Shown here in pieces: positions 47,762-58,667 of a stretch of DNA of 64,000 nucleotides. The DNA comes from Accumulibacter sp. (lineage in GTDB: Bacteria > Pseudomonadota > Gammaproteobacteria > Burkholderiales > Rhodocyclaceae): positions 1 through 64,000 of the forward strand of contig JAFLDO010000023.1 of assembly GCA_017302455.1 (NCBI GenBank), in the 5' to 3' direction. Positions within the stretch are counted from its first letter, which is position 1, and each line of letters opens with the position of its first letter. The notes beneath the pieces were generated by a model that did no database searches, was not told where the DNA came from, and worked only from the letters and a program-made list of their open reading frames with translations. Position numbers and translations under genes: made by a program.

Positions 47762-48037
47762 TCTTCCAGAAACGTTCCTTGCCCGGCTTCAGCCACAGCT
47801 TTCGCCCACCGACGCCGGCCCCCAGCCGTCAATGAGCCATCGCGCGCAGCAAGCTGGTGCTCCGCTGGCTGCAAAGCCATCATCATCGGCCGAAAACGCG
47901 GCCAGCGCAACTGCGGCAAGGACAGTGGCCAGCAAGGACAAGCATGGAAAAGCAGTCTCGAGATAGCGCGGCCACCGAAACAACCGGGTTGCGAGGACTC
48001 TCGGATCCTGGGGAGCTGAGGCATCGCGGACTACCGT
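47762..48037. other. Intergenic region between der and the phosphatase gene, with a doubtful small membrane ORF
   Basis: 276 bp. A leftward TTG-started frame (47789-47983, 64 codons) encodes a hydrophobic segment (LSLLATVLAAVALAAF) followed by a cysteine pair, which could be a small membrane protein, but it lacks a ribosome site. Otherwise nothing was recognised. The phosphatase promoter should lie here. Confidence 0.3.
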
Positions 48038-49516
48038 TCAGCGCCGGCCGGATGGCTGCCTGGGCTTGACCGCAGGCTTCGTCTTCCCACCCGGGACTGG
48101 CTTGCCGGCAGCCTTCGCCGGCCCTCCCCCTCTGGCGTCCTTCCTGACCGGCGCTTTCACCACGGGTTTGTGCCGCCGGTTCTGTTCGGGCGGCTTCCTA
48201 TCGGCAAAAGGGTTGCTGGAGACGTTGAACTGGATTCGCAACGGCGTCCCCTGGAGCTTGAACACCTCGCGGAAGGTGTGCTCGAGGTAGCGACGATACG
48301 ACTCGGGAACCTTGTCGAGCGCATTGCCGTGGATGACGATCAGCGGCGGGTTGCGCCCGCCCTGGTGAGCATAGCGCAGCTTTGGCCTGAACAAGCCGCT
48401 ACGCGGGGGCGCCTGTCTGGCGACCGCCTCGCTCAGGGTGCGCGTCAGTTGCGGCGTCGGCAGGTCGGCGATGGCCGCCCTGTACGCCGCATCCACCGAG
48501 CGGAACAAGGGTTCGAGGCCCTGCCCCCTGAGCGCCGAAACATAGTGGAAACGGGCGAAATCGATGAACCCCAGTTGGCCCTCGAGAGCGCCCTTGATCT
48601 GCTCGCGAACGTAGGAGTCGAGTCCGTCCCACTTGTTTACGGCCACCACCAGCGCCCGCCCGGATTCACGGATGAAAGCGGCAATGTGGGCATCCTGCTC
48701 GGCAATGTCCTGCCGCGCATCGAGCACCAGGATAACCACCTGCGCGTCCTCGACCGCCTGCAGCGTCTTGATCACCGAGAACTTCTCGATGGTTTCGAAG
48801 ACTCTGCCGCGGCGGCGCAGGCCGGCGGTGTCAATCAGCGTGTATTTCTTGCCGCCGCGCTCGAAATCGACTTCGATGGCATCGCGCGTCGTTCCCGGCT
48901 GGTCGAAAGCGATGACCCGGTCTTCGCCAAGCAGCGCGTTGATCAGCGTGCTCTTGCCGACGTTTGGCCGGCCGACGATGGCGACCTTGACCACGTCGCT
49001 CTCGGGCTCGCTTTCCACCGCTTCGGCACACGGTTCGAGCGCCAGGTCGATGAGTGCGCGCACTCCCTCGCCGTGAGCTGCGGAAATCGCCAGCGGCTCA
49101 CCGAGCCCCAGTTCGTGGAAATCCGAGACGACGACACCGACGCTCATCCCTTCCGACTTGTTGACGGCCACCAGAACCGGCCGGTCGACCTTGCGCAGAC
49201 GGTTGGCGATCTCCTTGTCCAGCGCGGTGAGGCCGCTGCGTCCATCGACGACGAGAATCACGACATCGGCCTCGTCGATCGCCTGCTCGGTCTGGCGTGC
49301 CATGTGGTACATGATGCCATCCTTGGCGAGCGGTTCGAAGCCGCCGGTGTCGATCACCAGATACGGTTTGCTGCCGAGTTTCCCGTGTCCGTAATGGCGG
49401 TCGCGCGTCAGCCCGGGGAGATCGGCGACGAGTGCATCGCGGGTCCTGGTCAAGCGGTTGAAGAGGGTTGACTTGCCAACGTTCGGCCGCCCGACGAGGA
49501 CGATGCTTGTCTTCAT
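48038..49516 (-). CDS. der: Ribosome-assembly GTPase Der (EngA)
   Basis: 492-aa protein with two tandem GTPase domains needed for 50S assembly. G1 motifs are [14 protein letters not shown] (first, about 8-21) and [14 protein letters not shown] (second, about 184-197), with DTGG and DTAG switch motifs and NKSE and NKWD base-specificity motifs. A KH-like domain follows, then a lysine- and arginine-rich tail of about 45 residues. It is the last gene of the ndk-to-der operon, overlapping bamB by 4 nt (ATGA). The hfq gene that often follows der in this group is not here. Confidence 0.95.
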   Translation of the reverse strand: MKTSIVLVGRPNVGKSTLFNRLTRTRDALVADLPGLTRDRHYGHGKLGSKPYLVIDTGGFEPLAKDGIMYHMARQTEQAIDEADVVILVVDGRSGLTALDKEIANRLRKVDRPVLVAVNKSEGMSVGVVVSDFHELGLGEPLAISAAHGEGVRALIDLALEPCAEAVESEPESDVVKVAIVGRPNVGKSTLINALLGEDRVIAFDQPGTTRDAIEVDFERGGKKYTLIDTAGLRRRGRVFETIEKFSVIKTLQAVEDAQVVILVLDARQDIAEQDAHIAAFIRESGRALVVAVNKWDGLDSYVREQIKGALEGQLGFIDFARFHYVSALRGQGLEPLFRSVDAAYRAAIADLPTPQLTRTLSEAVARQAPPRSGLFRPKLRYAHQGGRNPPLIVIHGNALDKVPESYRRYLEHTFREVFKLQGTPLRIQFNVSSNPFADRKPPEQNRRHKPVVKAPVRKDARGGGPAKAAGKPVPGGKTKPAVKPRQPSGRR

Positions 49517-50655
49517 TGGGCCTCGATCGCCAGCACGCGACCACTGCGCGTCTGCGCGACGAGATTGTTGTTGCCCAGGGGCTGCAGCGGCGCCTGAATC
49601 GCACTGCCATCGGTGCTCAGTCGTCCGACGAAGGATCCATCATCGCGACTCAGAAAGTGCACCACGCCCTGCACGTCGCCAACAACGACGAGATTGCGAC
49701 GCACCAGCGGCGCAGTCAGCTTGCGCAGGAACAGCTTGTCCTGTTTCCAGATGCTTGCACCGCTTGCCTTGTCGAGGGCATGCACGGCCCCCTTGTCGTC
49801 GGCGACATACACGTAGCGGCTGTCGATCGTCAGCCCGGCCGCACTCGATATGTCACGTCCCCACATGAGGTTGCCGTTGCCAAGGTCGAAGCACGAGACG
49901 CGCCCCTGGAAAGCAGCAGCGCAGATCATCCGCCCATCGATGACCGGGGCGCTGGTCACATCGGCGACGCGGTCGAGTTCCGTGGCGCCTTTCGGCAAGG
50001 CGACGGTCCCCTCCCAGAGCGGCGCGCCGTTGTCTACGCTTACGGCAATCAGCTTGCCGCCCGGGAAACCGACGAAGACGTACCTATCGACCACCAGCGG
50101 ACTCGCCGTCACACGCAGTGACAACGGCGGACTCGGGCGCTGATAGACCCACTTGCGCTTGCCGTCGCTGGTGTCGTACGCGGCGACGCGGTGGTCGCCA
50201 CTGCGCACGACAACGATGCCCTGCCCCACCGCTGGCGGCGAAATGACTTCGCTGCTCGCCTTCGCTTTCCACACCAGTTTGCCGTCCGCCGCATCAAAGG
50301 CGAATACGTCACCCTTGGCGGTACCCACCGCGACGATCCGAGCATCCGCGCCGACGCCGCCGGAAAGCGCCTGTTCGGCCTTGATTCGCCAGACCGGCTG
50401 ACCATCGTCGAGACGAACGATGGTGCCGTCTCGGGAAGCCGAGTAGACCGACGATCCGACCACGGCAGGAGTGAACGCATAGTCGTCGCTCTTGCCGACG
50501 CCTTCCTGCCAGATGGCCCGCGCCTGGACAGTGGCGTCGATCGGGCGCAGTTCCGCCATCTTCGGTCCGCTACTGGCAAAGGGATTGAGGGCGTCGAGCG
50601 TCGAACAGCCGGCCACCAGGAACGGGACCAGGACGACGACCAGGGAAGGCTTCAT
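49513..50655 (-). CDS. bamB: Outer membrane assembly lipoprotein BamB
   Basis: 380-aa beta-propeller subunit of the BAM complex inserting beta-barrel proteins in the outer membrane. The signal peptide ends in the lipobox VAGC ([16 protein letters not shown]), and PQQ-like blades repeat in the body, for example [30 protein letters not shown] and [14 protein letters not shown]. It overlaps yfgM by 1 nt and der by 4 nt, the gene order common to many beta- and gammaproteobacteria. Confidence 0.93.
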   Translation of the reverse strand: MKPSLVVVLVPFLVAGCSTLDALNPFASSGPKMAELRPIDATVQARAIWQEGVGKSDDYAFTPAVVGSSVYSASRDGTIVRLDDGQPVWRIKAEQALSGGVGADARIVAVGTAKGDVFAFDAADGKLVWKAKASSEVISPPAVGQGIVVVRSGDHRVAAYDTSDGKRKWVYQRPSPPLSLRVTASPLVVDRYVFVGFPGGKLIAVSVDNGAPLWEGTVALPKGATELDRVADVTSAPVIDGRMICAAAFQGRVSCFDLGNGNLMWGRDISSAAGLTIDSRYVYVADDKGAVHALDKASGASIWKQDKLFLRKLTAPLVRRNLVVVGDVQGVVHFLSRDDGSFVGRLSTDGSAIQAPLQPLGNNNLVAQTRSGRVLAIEAQ

Positions 50656-51338
50656 CAGCTGCTCTCCCCGAGCGCGTCCAGCTTCAACTCCAGCATTTCA
50701 CGAAAGGCGGCATTCGCCTGCCGATCCTGCAGGGTGTTCTTGCCCTTGCCGGTCTTGTCGCCCTCATCGAGCCTGACCAGCGCCTCCTGGTACGCGGCGC
50801 GCGCCTCGGCCGTCTTGCCCTGGGCACTGAGAACGTCGCCACGGCTACCAAGAAAACGAACCGCGAAGCCACCGGTGGTGTTGCCCGCGAGTTGTTTCAG
50901 CGCCTCATCGTAAGCTTTCTCGTCGAGGAGAACGGCCGCCAGACGCAAGCGAGCCAGATCGCGCAGCTCGTCCTTGCCGTGCTCGACGACCCAGACAAGC
51001 TGCAAGCTCGCCGTCTTGGTGTCGCCGGCGGCGAACATGGCTTTCGCCGCGCTCAGGGCAGCCATCGGCGCATAGGCCGTGCTGCCGTATTTCTCGAGCA
51101 ACTCGCCCGCCGCCGTCTTGATCCGCTGCGCATCATTCTCGCGCACGGCCTTCTGCAGCACGCCATACACCATCGAAGCCTGCGCCGCCTGATTGCGCTG
51201 GTACCAGTTCCAGCCCTGCCACGCAATGACGCCGATCGAGGCCGCGGTAACGATGCCGAGCAGAAGGTTGCCGTACTGCTTCCACCACGCCTTGATTTCG
51301 GCGATCTGTTCCTGTTCCTCGAGGTCGTAGGTAGCCAT
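50655..51338 (-). CDS. yfgM: YfgM-like tetratricopeptide membrane protein (ancillary SecYEG chaperone)
   Basis: 227-aa protein with a cytoplasmic N-terminus (MATYDLEEQEQIAEIKAWWK), one transmembrane helix (about 21-40, GNLLLGIVTAASIGVIAWQG) and a periplasmic TPR-like helical domain. In E. coli YfgM works with PpiD at the SecYEG translocon. The ATG at 51338 starts 2 nt after the hisS stop, with GGAAGAG upstream. It lies between hisS and bamB as in E. coli. Confidence 0.9.
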   Translation of the reverse strand: MATYDLEEQEQIAEIKAWWKQYGNLLLGIVTAASIGVIAWQGWNWYQRNQAAQASMVYGVLQKAVRENDAQRIKTAAGELLEKYGSTAYAPMAALSAAKAMFAAGDTKTASLQLVWVVEHGKDELRDLARLRLAAVLLDEKAYDEALKQLAGNTTGGFAVRFLGSRGDVLSAQGKTAEARAAYQEALVRLDEGDKTGKGKNTLQDRQANAAFREMLELKLDALGESS

Positions 51339-51340
51339 GC

Positions 51341-52636
51341 TTACTCTTCCCAATCCAGAATGTGACTCATGATGGCGTCGGCGACGCCATCGACGCTGAC
51401 CCGCTGCTGCTCGTTCGCCTGTTTATCCGTCGCACGCAGGAGCTTCAGCGTCACCTCACCGGCATCCGCTTCGTCGTCGCCGATGATCACGGCGAAACTG
51501 GCTCCCGAGGCATCGGCCTTCTTCATCTGCGCCTTGAAGCCACCGCCGCCGCAATGGAAGAGGACATCGATACCCTGGTCGCGCAGCGCCTCGGCGACGC
51601 GGACGGCCAGGCGCGACGCCGCCGTTCCCTGATGAACGAGATAGACATCGACGGCCGCCGCCTTCGCCTCGCCGCCGGCCTCGCGAATCAGTGCAATCAG
51701 CCGCTCGACCCCCATCGCGAAGCCGCAGGCGGGTGTCGGCTTGCCGCCAAGCTGCTGCACCAGTCCGTCGTACCGACCCCCGGCACAAACTGTCCCCTGC
51801 GCGCCGAGGCGATCGGTGACCCATTCGAAAACGGTCAGGTTGTAGTAGTCGAGGCCGCGCACCAGCCGCGGGTTGATGGTGAACGGCTGGCCGGCATCGC
51901 GCAGCACCTGCTGGACCCCCTCGAAATGCGCCAGCGACTCGGCGCCGAGGTGGTCGATCAGCTTTGGCGCGCCGAGAATCAGATCCTCGAGCGCCGGATT
52001 CTTGCTGTCGAGGATGCGCAGCGGGTTGGTGTGGAGACGCCGCCGGCCATCGTCGTCGAGCCGGTCGCCGTTGTGCTCGAAATACCGGATCAACTCGGCA
52101 CGGTGGCGCGCACGTTCCGCAGGCTCACCCAGCGTGTTGATCTGCAGGGCGATACCGTCGAGCCCAAGGTCGTTCCACAGGCGGGCTCCCATCAGGATCT
52201 GCTCGGCATCGATGTCCGGGCCGGTAAAGCCGAGTGATTCGACACCGACCTGATGGAACTGCCGGTAACGCCCCTTCTGCGGCCGCTCGTGCCGGAACAT
52301 CTGGCCAAGGTAGTAGAGTCGTTGCGTCTGCTGGGCAACCAGATTGTGCTGGATCGCGGCGCGTACGCAACCGGCCGTGCCTTCCGGACGCAGCGTCAGC
52401 GGCTCGCCGTTCAGGGTATCGACGAAGGAGTACATCTCCTTCTCGACAATATCCGTGACCTCGCCGATAGCCCGCTTGAACAGTGGCGTCGGCTCGACGA
52501 CCGGCAGGCGGATCGGGCGATACCCATAGCTCTTGAGCCACGACCGGATGGTGTCCTCGAACATCTCCCAGAACTCCGCCTCGTCCGGCAGAATGTCGTT
52601 CATGCCGCGAACGGACTGGATCTTTACTGCACTCAT
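51341..52636 (-). CDS. hisS: Histidyl-tRNA synthetase
   Basis: 431-aa class II synthetase. The start [19 protein letters not shown] at 52636 overlaps the ispG stop (ATGA); a longer open frame upstream lies within ispG. Motif 2 region is [17 protein letters not shown], and the histidine-specific motifs are [15 protein letters not shown] and GGRYDGLV. The C-terminal anticodon-binding domain ends in DWEE. Standard length and intact. Confidence 0.95.
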   Translation of the reverse strand: MSAVKIQSVRGMNDILPDEAEFWEMFEDTIRSWLKSYGYRPIRLPVVEPTPLFKRAIGEVTDIVEKEMYSFVDTLNGEPLTLRPEGTAGCVRAAIQHNLVAQQTQRLYYLGQMFRHERPQKGRYRQFHQVGVESLGFTGPDIDAEQILMGARLWNDLGLDGIALQINTLGEPAERARHRAELIRYFEHNGDRLDDDGRRRLHTNPLRILDSKNPALEDLILGAPKLIDHLGAESLAHFEGVQQVLRDAGQPFTINPRLVRGLDYYNLTVFEWVTDRLGAQGTVCAGGRYDGLVQQLGGKPTPACGFAMGVERLIALIREAGGEAKAAAVDVYLVHQGTAASRLAVRVAEALRDQGIDVLFHCGGGGFKAQMKKADASGASFAVIIGDDEADAGEVTLKLLRATDKQANEQQRVSVDGVADAIMSHILDWEE

Positions 52637-53898
52637 CGGCCGGTCGGCTTTCGCTGGTAGGTCCGCGCCACATAAGCATCGACGATGGCGGTGAAATCCT
52701 CGGCGATCCGGTCGCCACGCAGGGTGACGGTCTTCGCACCGTCCTCGAACACAGGCGCTGCCGGTACTTCGCCGGTGCCCGGCAAGCTGATGCCGATATT
52801 CGCGTGCTTGCTCTCGCCCGGTCCATTGACCACGCAACCCATCACTGCCAGCGTCATGTTCTCGACCCCGTCGTGGTCCAGCCGCCACTGCGGCATCCGG
52901 CTGCGCACATGCTCCTGGATGGACTGCGCCAGTTCTTGAAAGAAGGTGCTGGTCGTTCGCCCACAGCCCGGACAGGCGACGACCATCGGCGTAAAGGCGC
53001 GCAGTCCCATCGTCTGCAACATCTCCTGCGCGACGATCACCTCCTGCGTGCGCTCGCCACCGGGTTGCGGCGTCAGCGAGACCCGGATCGTATCGCCGAT
53101 ACCCTCCTGCAGCAGGACCGCCATTGCCGCCGTGGAAGCGACGATTCCCTTCGAGCCCATGCCTGCCTCGGTCAGGCCCAGGTGCAGGGGATAGTCACAG
53201 GCGCGTGACAACTCGCGGTAGATGGCGATCAGATCCTGCACGCCGGACACCTTGCACGAGAGAACGATCCGGTCGCCGGGCAGGCCGATTTCCTCGGCCC
53301 GGGCTGCCGACTCGAGCGCCGAGGCGACCATCGCTTCGCGCATCACCTCGATCGCATCGCGCGGCTCGGCCCGATGAGCGTTTTCATCCATGATGCGCGC
53401 CAGCAAATCCTGGTCCAGGCTACCCCAGTTGACGCCGATGCGCACCGGTTTGTCGTACTGGCACGCGATCTCGATCATCTGTACGAACTGCTCGTCGCGC
53501 TTGCGGCCATGGCCGACGTTGCCGGGGTTGATCCGGTACTTGGCGAGCGCCAGCGCACATGCCGGATGCTCGGCCAGCAAGCGATGGCCGTTGTAGTGGA
53601 AGTCGCCGATCAGCGGCACGTCGACGCCCATGCGGTCGAGGTGGGCGCGAATCGGCGCCACTGCCGCCGCGGCTTCCGACGTGTTGACGGTGATCCGTAC
53701 CAGTTCCGATCCCGCGCGCGCCAACTCGGCACACTGAATCGCCGTCCTGACCACATCAACGGTATCGGTATTCGTCATCGACTGGACGACCACCGGCGCA
53801 TCACCGCCAATCCGGACATGGCCGACACTGACCGTTCGCGTTGGCCGCCGCGCGGCAGCAGACAGGAGATGGCTCACAGCGTGCTCACGACCGGACAT
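52633..53898 (-). CDS. ispG: 4-hydroxy-3-methylbut-2-enyl diphosphate synthase (IspG/GcpE)
   Basis: 421-aa [4Fe-4S] enzyme of the MEP isoprenoid pathway, converting MEcPP to HMBPP. The TIM-barrel N-terminus contains [12 protein letters not shown], and the cluster-binding cysteines are in CPGCGRT (near 310) and [21 protein letters not shown]. It overlaps hisS by 4 nt downstream and follows rodZ by 4 nt, so the three are tightly coupled. Confidence 0.95.
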   Translation of the reverse strand: MSGREHAVSHLLSAAARRPTRTVSVGHVRIGGDAPVVVQSMTNTDTVDVVRTAIQCAELARAGSELVRITVNTSEAAAAVAPIRAHLDRMGVDVPLIGDFHYNGHRLLAEHPACALALAKYRINPGNVGHGRKRDEQFVQMIEIACQYDKPVRIGVNWGSLDQDLLARIMDENAHRAEPRDAIEVMREAMVASALESAARAEEIGLPGDRIVLSCKVSGVQDLIAIYRELSRACDYPLHLGLTEAGMGSKGIVASTAAMAVLLQEGIGDTIRVSLTPQPGGERTQEVIVAQEMLQTMGLRAFTPMVVACPGCGRTTSTFFQELAQSIQEHVRSRMPQWRLDHDGVENMTLAVMGCVVNGPGESKHANIGISLPGTGEVPAAPVFEDGAKTVTLRGDRIAEDFTAIVDAYVARTYQRKPTGR

Positions 53899-53902
53899 TT
53901 CC

Positions 53903-54829
53903 TCATTCGACGGTCAGCCGCGCGACGTCGCCGTTGATGTGCGGGGCCAGATCGACCACCTTCCCCTGGTACTCGACGCTCACCTGCGTCGCGTTCCCCA
54001 GCACCAGCGAAAAAGGCGGCTGCCCGGCGACGTCGCGCCGGCTGCCCGCCGGGCTCACTCCCGAGAACACGATCTGCCCACGCCCGTCACGCACCTCCGC
54101 CCAAGCGGGTTGCGCAAAGCCGAGTTTCAGTCCACCCGCCGTCGCCGGCGAAGCCCCTGCCGGTGAGCGCACCCCTGGCGCTTCCGACAACACGGTCGCG
54201 TTCGGTGCCGTCAGCACGGTCACCGACTCGCCCGCTGCCCCTTTGGGCGCGACCACGTCGGCCGGCGCCCGCACGGGCGGCACGACGGGAGCCGGCGGTG
54301 CGCTGCGGCTGCCGATCCAGGTTGCCATCTGTGACTGCCAGAAGTCGGCGGGCACATAATAATAGGCCAGCCCGGCGAGCACGAGCAGGATCAGCCCGGC
54401 GCTGATCGCGAGATAATCGCGACGTTCCACCCGCCTGACCGTCGGAGGCAGAGTCGCCGTCGTTCCAGCCGACACATCGAGCTCTACGGTACGCTGCAGG
54501 TGCGCAGCATCCAGCTCGCGCATCAGTTCATCGGGGTCCAGGCTGAGCAGGCGTGCGTAGTTGCGGACGAACCCCCGGATCATCGTGTTGCCGGGCAAGG
54601 ACAACCAGTCCTCGGCCTCCAGCGCCTCGACCTGACGGGGACCGAGCTTGAGCGATTGGGCGGCGTCGGCCACCGTCATGCCCCTCGCCTCACGCGCGGC
54701 ACGCAAGCGCCGCCCGACCCGTCTCGTCTCAGGCGTCAGATCTTCTGCAGGTGCTGACCCGGGGCCGGAAAGGTTTCCCACGGAAACCCCTGCTCCCGCC
54801 GAATCGGCCGTTTGGGAGTGTTCGCTCAT
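53903..54829 (-). CDS. rodZ: Cytoskeletal protein RodZ
   Basis: 308-aa bitopic protein linking MreB filaments to the membrane for rod shape. Order: N-terminal HTH domain (about 38-110, [19 protein letters not shown] and [19 protein letters not shown]), a basic juxtamembrane stretch ([13 protein letters not shown]), one transmembrane helix (about 145-160), a proline-rich linker and a periplasmic DUF4115 domain ([16 protein letters not shown]). It begins 7 nt after the pilW stop. Confidence 0.92.
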   Translation of the reverse strand: MSEHSQTADSAGAGVSVGNLSGPGSAPAEDLTPETRRVGRRLRAAREARGMTVADAAQSLKLGPRQVEALEAEDWLSLPGNTMIRGFVRNYARLLSLDPDELMRELDAAHLQRTVELDVSAGTTATLPPTVRRVERRDYLAISAGLILLVLAGLAYYYVPADFWQSQMATWIGSRSAPPAPVVPPVRAPADVVAPKGAAGESVTVLTAPNATVLSEAPGVRSPAGASPATAGGLKLGFAQPAWAEVRDGRGQIVFSGVSPAGSRRDVAGQPPFSLVLGNATQVSVEYQGKVVDLAPHINGDVARLTVE

Positions 54830-54836
54830 TCTTCAA

Positions 54837-55640
54837 TCATTCGAAATTGCCTTTCAGCAGTTCCTCGGCCTCCGGCGAAAGCGGGAATTTCCGCCGCAAC
54901 TGGGCACTGTAGCGGGCCTCGGCCTGACGGTTGCCCAGGCTGCGCTCGACCCTCACCATCAACCATAGCGCCTCTGCGTTCGGCTCGGTCTTGCGCACCA
55001 GCGACGCGAGCTGTTCGTTTGCCAGTTGCAGATCACCGCGCCGGTAGTAGATGTTTGCCAGCTGCAACTCCGCCTGCGGGTTCCCCGGCGCGAGACGCAG
55101 GCTCTGCTGAACAAAAGTCTCGGCCCTGTCCAGATCGCCCAGCGTCGCGTAACAGCCACCAGCATTGAGATAGGCTCTTTCCGGGGTTTCATAGAGGGGA
55201 TCCTTCAGCGCACGCTGGAGGTAGGTAATTCCTTCCTTTCCTCTACCGATCTGGCAGAGAAACCAGCCGTAATTGTTGCTGATGTCGGGATCGTTGCGGT
55301 CGATGCTGAGTGCTCGCTGAAAGTCCCGATCGGCGAGCTCCAGCTCGCGGATGCCGAAGTGGGCGAGCGCACGCGTGCCATAGGCCTTGCCGTAATCGGG
55401 GTCGATGTCGATGGCAATCAGCAATTCCTGAAGCGCCACGGCGAGGTTGCCGCTCTGCAGATACAAGGAGCCCAGTTCGGTATGGAGCTTGGCGCGCGTC
55501 CGCGCGTCGCGCGGCGGAGTCGGTCGGCGCGAGTCGACCTCGTCCTCGGCGGCCTTCGCCTTGGCGGTCGGCGCAACGGTCGTCGATGAACAGGCACCGA
55601 GACATAGCAAGGCAACAGTCGCCAGCGCGGCTCGTCTCAT
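54837..55640 (-). CDS. pilW: Type IV pilus biogenesis/stability protein PilW (PilF)
   Basis: 267-aa lipoprotein with tetratricopeptide repeats that helps the PilQ secretin assemble in the outer membrane. The ATG at 55640 gives a signal peptide with lipobox LGAC ([19 protein letters not shown]) and overlaps the rlmN stop by 4 nt; the longer open frame is not coding. TPR units start with [14 protein letters not shown] and continue to [17 protein letters not shown]. Position between rlmN and rodZ is conserved in beta- and gammaproteobacteria. Confidence 0.92.
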   Translation of the reverse strand: MRRAALATVALLCLGACSSTTVAPTAKAKAAEDEVDSRRPTPPRDARTRAKLHTELGSLYLQSGNLAVALQELLIAIDIDPDYGKAYGTRALAHFGIRELELADRDFQRALSIDRNDPDISNNYGWFLCQIGRGKEGITYLQRALKDPLYETPERAYLNAGGCYATLGDLDRAETFVQQSLRLAPGNPQAELQLANIYYRRGDLQLANEQLASLVRKTEPNAEALWLMVRVERSLGNRQAEARYSAQLRRKFPLSPEAEELLKGNFE

Positions 55641-56758
55641 CCGGAGACCCGCTGAAGATCGAGGCGAAGAGGAAACACCCGACGCCCGGTACGCTGTGTA
55701 CGATCGAGAACCTGCCCCGCGAGTTGTCCACAGGCGGCGTCGATGTCGTCGCCGCGCGTCTTGCGGGTCGTCGTCACCACACCGGCGTCGATCAGGGTCT
55801 CGGCGAACTGCCGAATGCGCGGCGCCGACGAACGGTGATAGGGCGAGCCAGGAAAGGGGTTGAAAGGTATCAGGTTGAACTTGCACGGCACATCGCGGGT
55901 AAGGGCAAGCAACTCGTGCGCCTGGGCGTCCGAGTCATTCACGCCAGCGAGCATCACGTACTCGAAGGTCACGAAATCGCGCGGCGCCTTTTCGAGGTAG
56001 CGCAGACAGGCGGACATCAATTCGTGCAAGGGATACTTGCGGTTGATCGGCACCAGTTCATCGCGCAGGCGATCGTTGGGTGCGTGCAGGGAAACCGCCA
56101 AGGCGACCGGGCATTCGTTGCGCAGACGATCCATCGCCGGCACCAGACCCGAAGTCGACACGGTCACCCGGCGGCGCGACAAACCGTAGGCATTGTCGTC
56201 GAGCATCAGCCGTAAGGCCGTCACCGTGTTGTCGAGGTTGGCCAGCGGCTCGCCCATCCCCATAAGCACCACATTGCTGATCACGCGTTCGCCGCCAGCA
56301 GTTTCCCCCGCGGCGTATGCACCCAGTGAATGCCGAGCCTGCCACAGTTGGCCGACAATCTCGGCCACCGTCAGGTTGCGGTTGAAGCCCTGCTTACCGG
56401 TCGAGCAGAAGGAACAGTCCAGCGCGCAACCCGCCTGCGTCGATATACAGAGCGTTCCGCGCTCGGCCTCGGGAATGAAGACGGCTTCCACCGCATTGCC
56501 ACCGCCGACATCGAAGAGAAACTTGCGCGTGCCGTCGTCCGACAGTCTGTCGGCGATTACCACCGGCGGCAGCACTTGTGCCGTCGCCCGCAGCTTTTCG
56601 CGCAGACTTCTGGCAATGTCGGTCATGGCATCGAAGTCAAGCTGCCCGAAACGATGCAGCCAGCGCAACACCTGTCGGGCGCGAAAAGGCTTTTCGCCAC
56701 ATTCGGCGAAAAACGCCGTCAGGCCGGCAGCATCGAGATCGAGCAGATTGACCGTCAT
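55637..56758 (-). CDS. rlmN: Dual-specificity rRNA/tRNA adenine-C2 methyltransferase RlmN
   Basis: 373-aa radical-SAM enzyme methylating A2503 of 23S rRNA and A37 of some tRNAs. The cluster cysteines are C111, C115 and C118 (CALDCSFC), and the methyl-carrying cysteine lies near the C-terminus in [11 protein letters not shown]. Both are intact. It follows ndk by 19 nt and overlaps pilW. Confidence 0.95.
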   Translation of the reverse strand: MTVNLLDLDAAGLTAFFAECGEKPFRARQVLRWLHRFGQLDFDAMTDIARSLREKLRATAQVLPPVVIADRLSDDGTRKFLFDVGGGNAVEAVFIPEAERGTLCISTQAGCALDCSFCSTGKQGFNRNLTVAEIVGQLWQARHSLGAYAAGETAGGERVISNVVLMGMGEPLANLDNTVTALRLMLDDNAYGLSRRRVTVSTSGLVPAMDRLRNECPVALAVSLHAPNDRLRDELVPINRKYPLHELMSACLRYLEKAPRDFVTFEYVMLAGVNDSDAQAHELLALTRDVPCKFNLIPFNPFPGSPYHRSSAPRIRQFAETLIDAGVVTTTRKTRGDDIDAACGQLAGQVLDRTQRTGRRVFPLRLDLQRVSG

Positions 56759-56777
56759 GTGCAGCGTAAGCCCCGAC

Positions 56778-57206
56778 TCAGCGGCCGGAGTAGACGCTCA
56801 TCGCCGGGAAGAAGAAGGCGATCTCGACCTTGGCCGTGTCCTCGCCGTCGGAACCATGGACGGCGTTGGCATCGATCGACTCGGCGAAGTCGGCGCGAAT
56901 CGTTCCCGGCTCGGCCTTCTTCGGGTCGGTCGCGCCCATCAGCTCGCGGTTCTTGGCAATCGCGCCCTCGCCTTCGAGCACCTGGATCATCACCGGACCG
57001 GAAATCATGAAGGAAACCAGATCCTTGAAGAAGGGACGCTCCTTGTGCACGGCGTAAAAGGCACCGGCTTCCTGCGGCGACAGCCAAGCCAGCTTGGCGG
57101 CGATGACTTTCAGACCGTTCGTCTCAAAGCGCGAGTAGATCTTGCCGATGACGTTCTTGGCAACGGCATCAGGCTTGATGATGGAAAGGGTACGTTCGAT
57201 GGCCAT
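56778..57206 (-). CDS. ndk: Nucleoside diphosphate kinase
   Basis: 142-aa kinase balancing NTP pools. The phospho-histidine H117 lies in NAVHGSDGE and the N-terminus [15 protein letters not shown] is canonical. First gene of the leftward operon running to der; a TATAAT -10 sits about 70 bp upstream. Confidence 0.96.
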   Translation of the reverse strand: MAIERTLSIIKPDAVAKNVIGKIYSRFETNGLKVIAAKLAWLSPQEAGAFYAVHKERPFFKDLVSFMISGPVMIQVLEGEGAIAKNRELMGATDPKKAEPGTIRADFAESIDANAVHGSDGEDTAKVEIAFFFPAMSVYSGR

Positions 57207-57275
57207 GACTCATTCTCCACAGGCAGGTTGGTCAGAAAAAACAGGACGATCAAATTGCTCGAAACATAACCTTAT

Positions 57276-57281
57276 ATTATA
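57276..57281 (-). promoter_or_regulatory. -10 element of the ndk-to-der operon
   Basis: A perfect TATAAT on the minus strand inside an unusually AT-rich stretch (57262-57286), predicting a transcript start near 57269 and a leader of about 60 nt before ndk. No good -35 was found at 16-18 bp, so activation or an extended -10 is possible (TGG precedes it). Confidence 0.55.
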
Positions 57282-57322
57282 CCAACACTCGTCCGCGAAT
57301 GCCCGCGACGCTTGAAAATGCT

Positions 57323-57356
57323 GAGCGCGCGTACGGGTTCCCCCGTACGCGCGCTC
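57323..57356 (-). terminator. Strong hairpin after dctM
   Basis: A perfect 15-bp stem (57323-57337 with 57342-57356, core CGCGTACGGG) and a 4-nt loop lie 27 nt past the dctM stop, ahead of the ndk promoter. No T-run follows on the minus strand, so it may act as an RNA stabiliser or an imperfect terminator. Confidence 0.6.
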
Positions 57357-57383
57357 AGGCGACACAGGAACGGCAGGTCTTCG

Positions 57384-58667
57384 CTACATCATGCCCAACT
57401 TCTGCGGCAGCCAGGTCGACATGATCGGCAGATAGGTCACGACGACCAGGAAGGCGAGCATCGATAGCAGCCACGGCCAGACGGCGACCGTCAGTTCGGT
57501 GATCCCCATCTTGGTAATCCCCGAAGCGACGTAGAGGTTCAGTCCGACCGGCGGATGGCACATGCCGACTTCCATGTTCACCACCATCAGGATGCCGAAG
57601 TGCACCGGATCGATTCCCAGTTTCATCGCCACCGGGAAAAGGATGGGTGCGAAGATCAGTACGATCGACGACGGCTCCATGAAATTGCCGGCGAGCAGCA
57701 GGATGATGTTGACCGCCAGCAGGAAGGCAATCATCCCCAGACCATGCCCCAACATCCAGTCGGCCAGCGCCTGCGGGATGTTCTCGTTCGTCATGATGAA
57801 CGAGAAGAGCACGGCGTTGGTGATGATGTACAGCAGCATCGCCGACATGTTGGCCGAGTTGAGAAGAACCCGCGCCACGTCCTTCATGGTCAGGTCCTTG
57901 TACACGAAGACGGCGACGAAGAAGGCATAGACCGCACTCATCGCAGCGGCTTCGGTCGGCGTGAACATGCCGCTGTAGATACCGCCCATGACGACGACGA
58001 TGAGCAGCAGACCCCAGACCGATTCGCGGAACGCCGTCCACTTCTCGCCCAGTGACGCTTTCGGCATGCGCGGATAGTCGAACTTTCTGGCCCGGTACCA
58101 GGTGACGCCGCCGAGCACGCAGGCCAGGCCGATGCCCGGAATCACACCGGCCATGAACAACGCGCCGACCGAAGTGTTGGTCGCCACCGAATACATGACC
58201 ATGACGATCGACGGCGGGATCAAGATGCCGAGGGCGCCGGAAGTGGTGATGACGCCCGCGCCGAAACTCCGCGGATACCCTGCCTTGACCATCGCCGGCA
58301 GCAGGATCGAGCCGATCGCCACGACGGTTGCCGGTGACGACCCGGAGACGGCGGCAAACAGGGCGCAGGCTACCACTGCCGACAGGCCGAGACCACCGTA
58401 CAGGTGGCCGACCATCGTCGTCGCGAAGCGGATCATGCGTCGCGCCACCCCACCGTGGGTCAGGAAGTTCCCGGCCAGGATGAAGAACGGAATGGCCATG
58501 ATCTCGAACTTCTCGATGCCGGTAAACAGCTTGAGGGCAACCGACTCGAGGGGCACCTGCGTGAACATGAACAGGAAGCTGAGGACCGTAAGGCCGAGCG
58601 AGATCGAGATCGGCATGCCGGTCAGCATCAGCACCAGCAGCAGCGTGAAAATGATGGCGGCGTTCAT
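57384..58667 (-). CDS. dctM: TRAP transporter large permease subunit (DctM)
   Basis: 427-aa polytopic protein with about 12 helices, the translocating subunit of a Na+-driven C4-dicarboxylate TRAP transporter. Family features: FFILAGNFLTHGGVARRM, ATVVAIGSILLPAM, and the later GNFMEPSSIVLIFAPILFP and GMCHPPVGLNLYVASG. It overlaps the small-permease gene by 4 nt (ATGA). Together with dctP and dctQ it forms a complete importer for succinate, malate or related acids. Confidence 0.93.
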   Translation of the reverse strand: MNAAIIFTLLLVLMLTGMPISISLGLTVLSFLFMFTQVPLESVALKLFTGIEKFEIMAIPFFILAGNFLTHGGVARRMIRFATTMVGHLYGGLGLSAVVACALFAAVSGSSPATVVAIGSILLPAMVKAGYPRSFGAGVITTSGALGILIPPSIVMVMYSVATNTSVGALFMAGVIPGIGLACVLGGVTWYRARKFDYPRMPKASLGEKWTAFRESVWGLLLIVVVMGGIYSGMFTPTEAAAMSAVYAFFVAVFVYKDLTMKDVARVLLNSANMSAMLLYIITNAVLFSFIMTNENIPQALADWMLGHGLGMIAFLLAVNIILLLAGNFMEPSSIVLIFAPILFPVAMKLGIDPVHFGILMVVNMEVGMCHPPVGLNLYVASGITKMGITELTVAVWPWLLSMLAFLVVVTYLPIMSTWLPQKLGMM

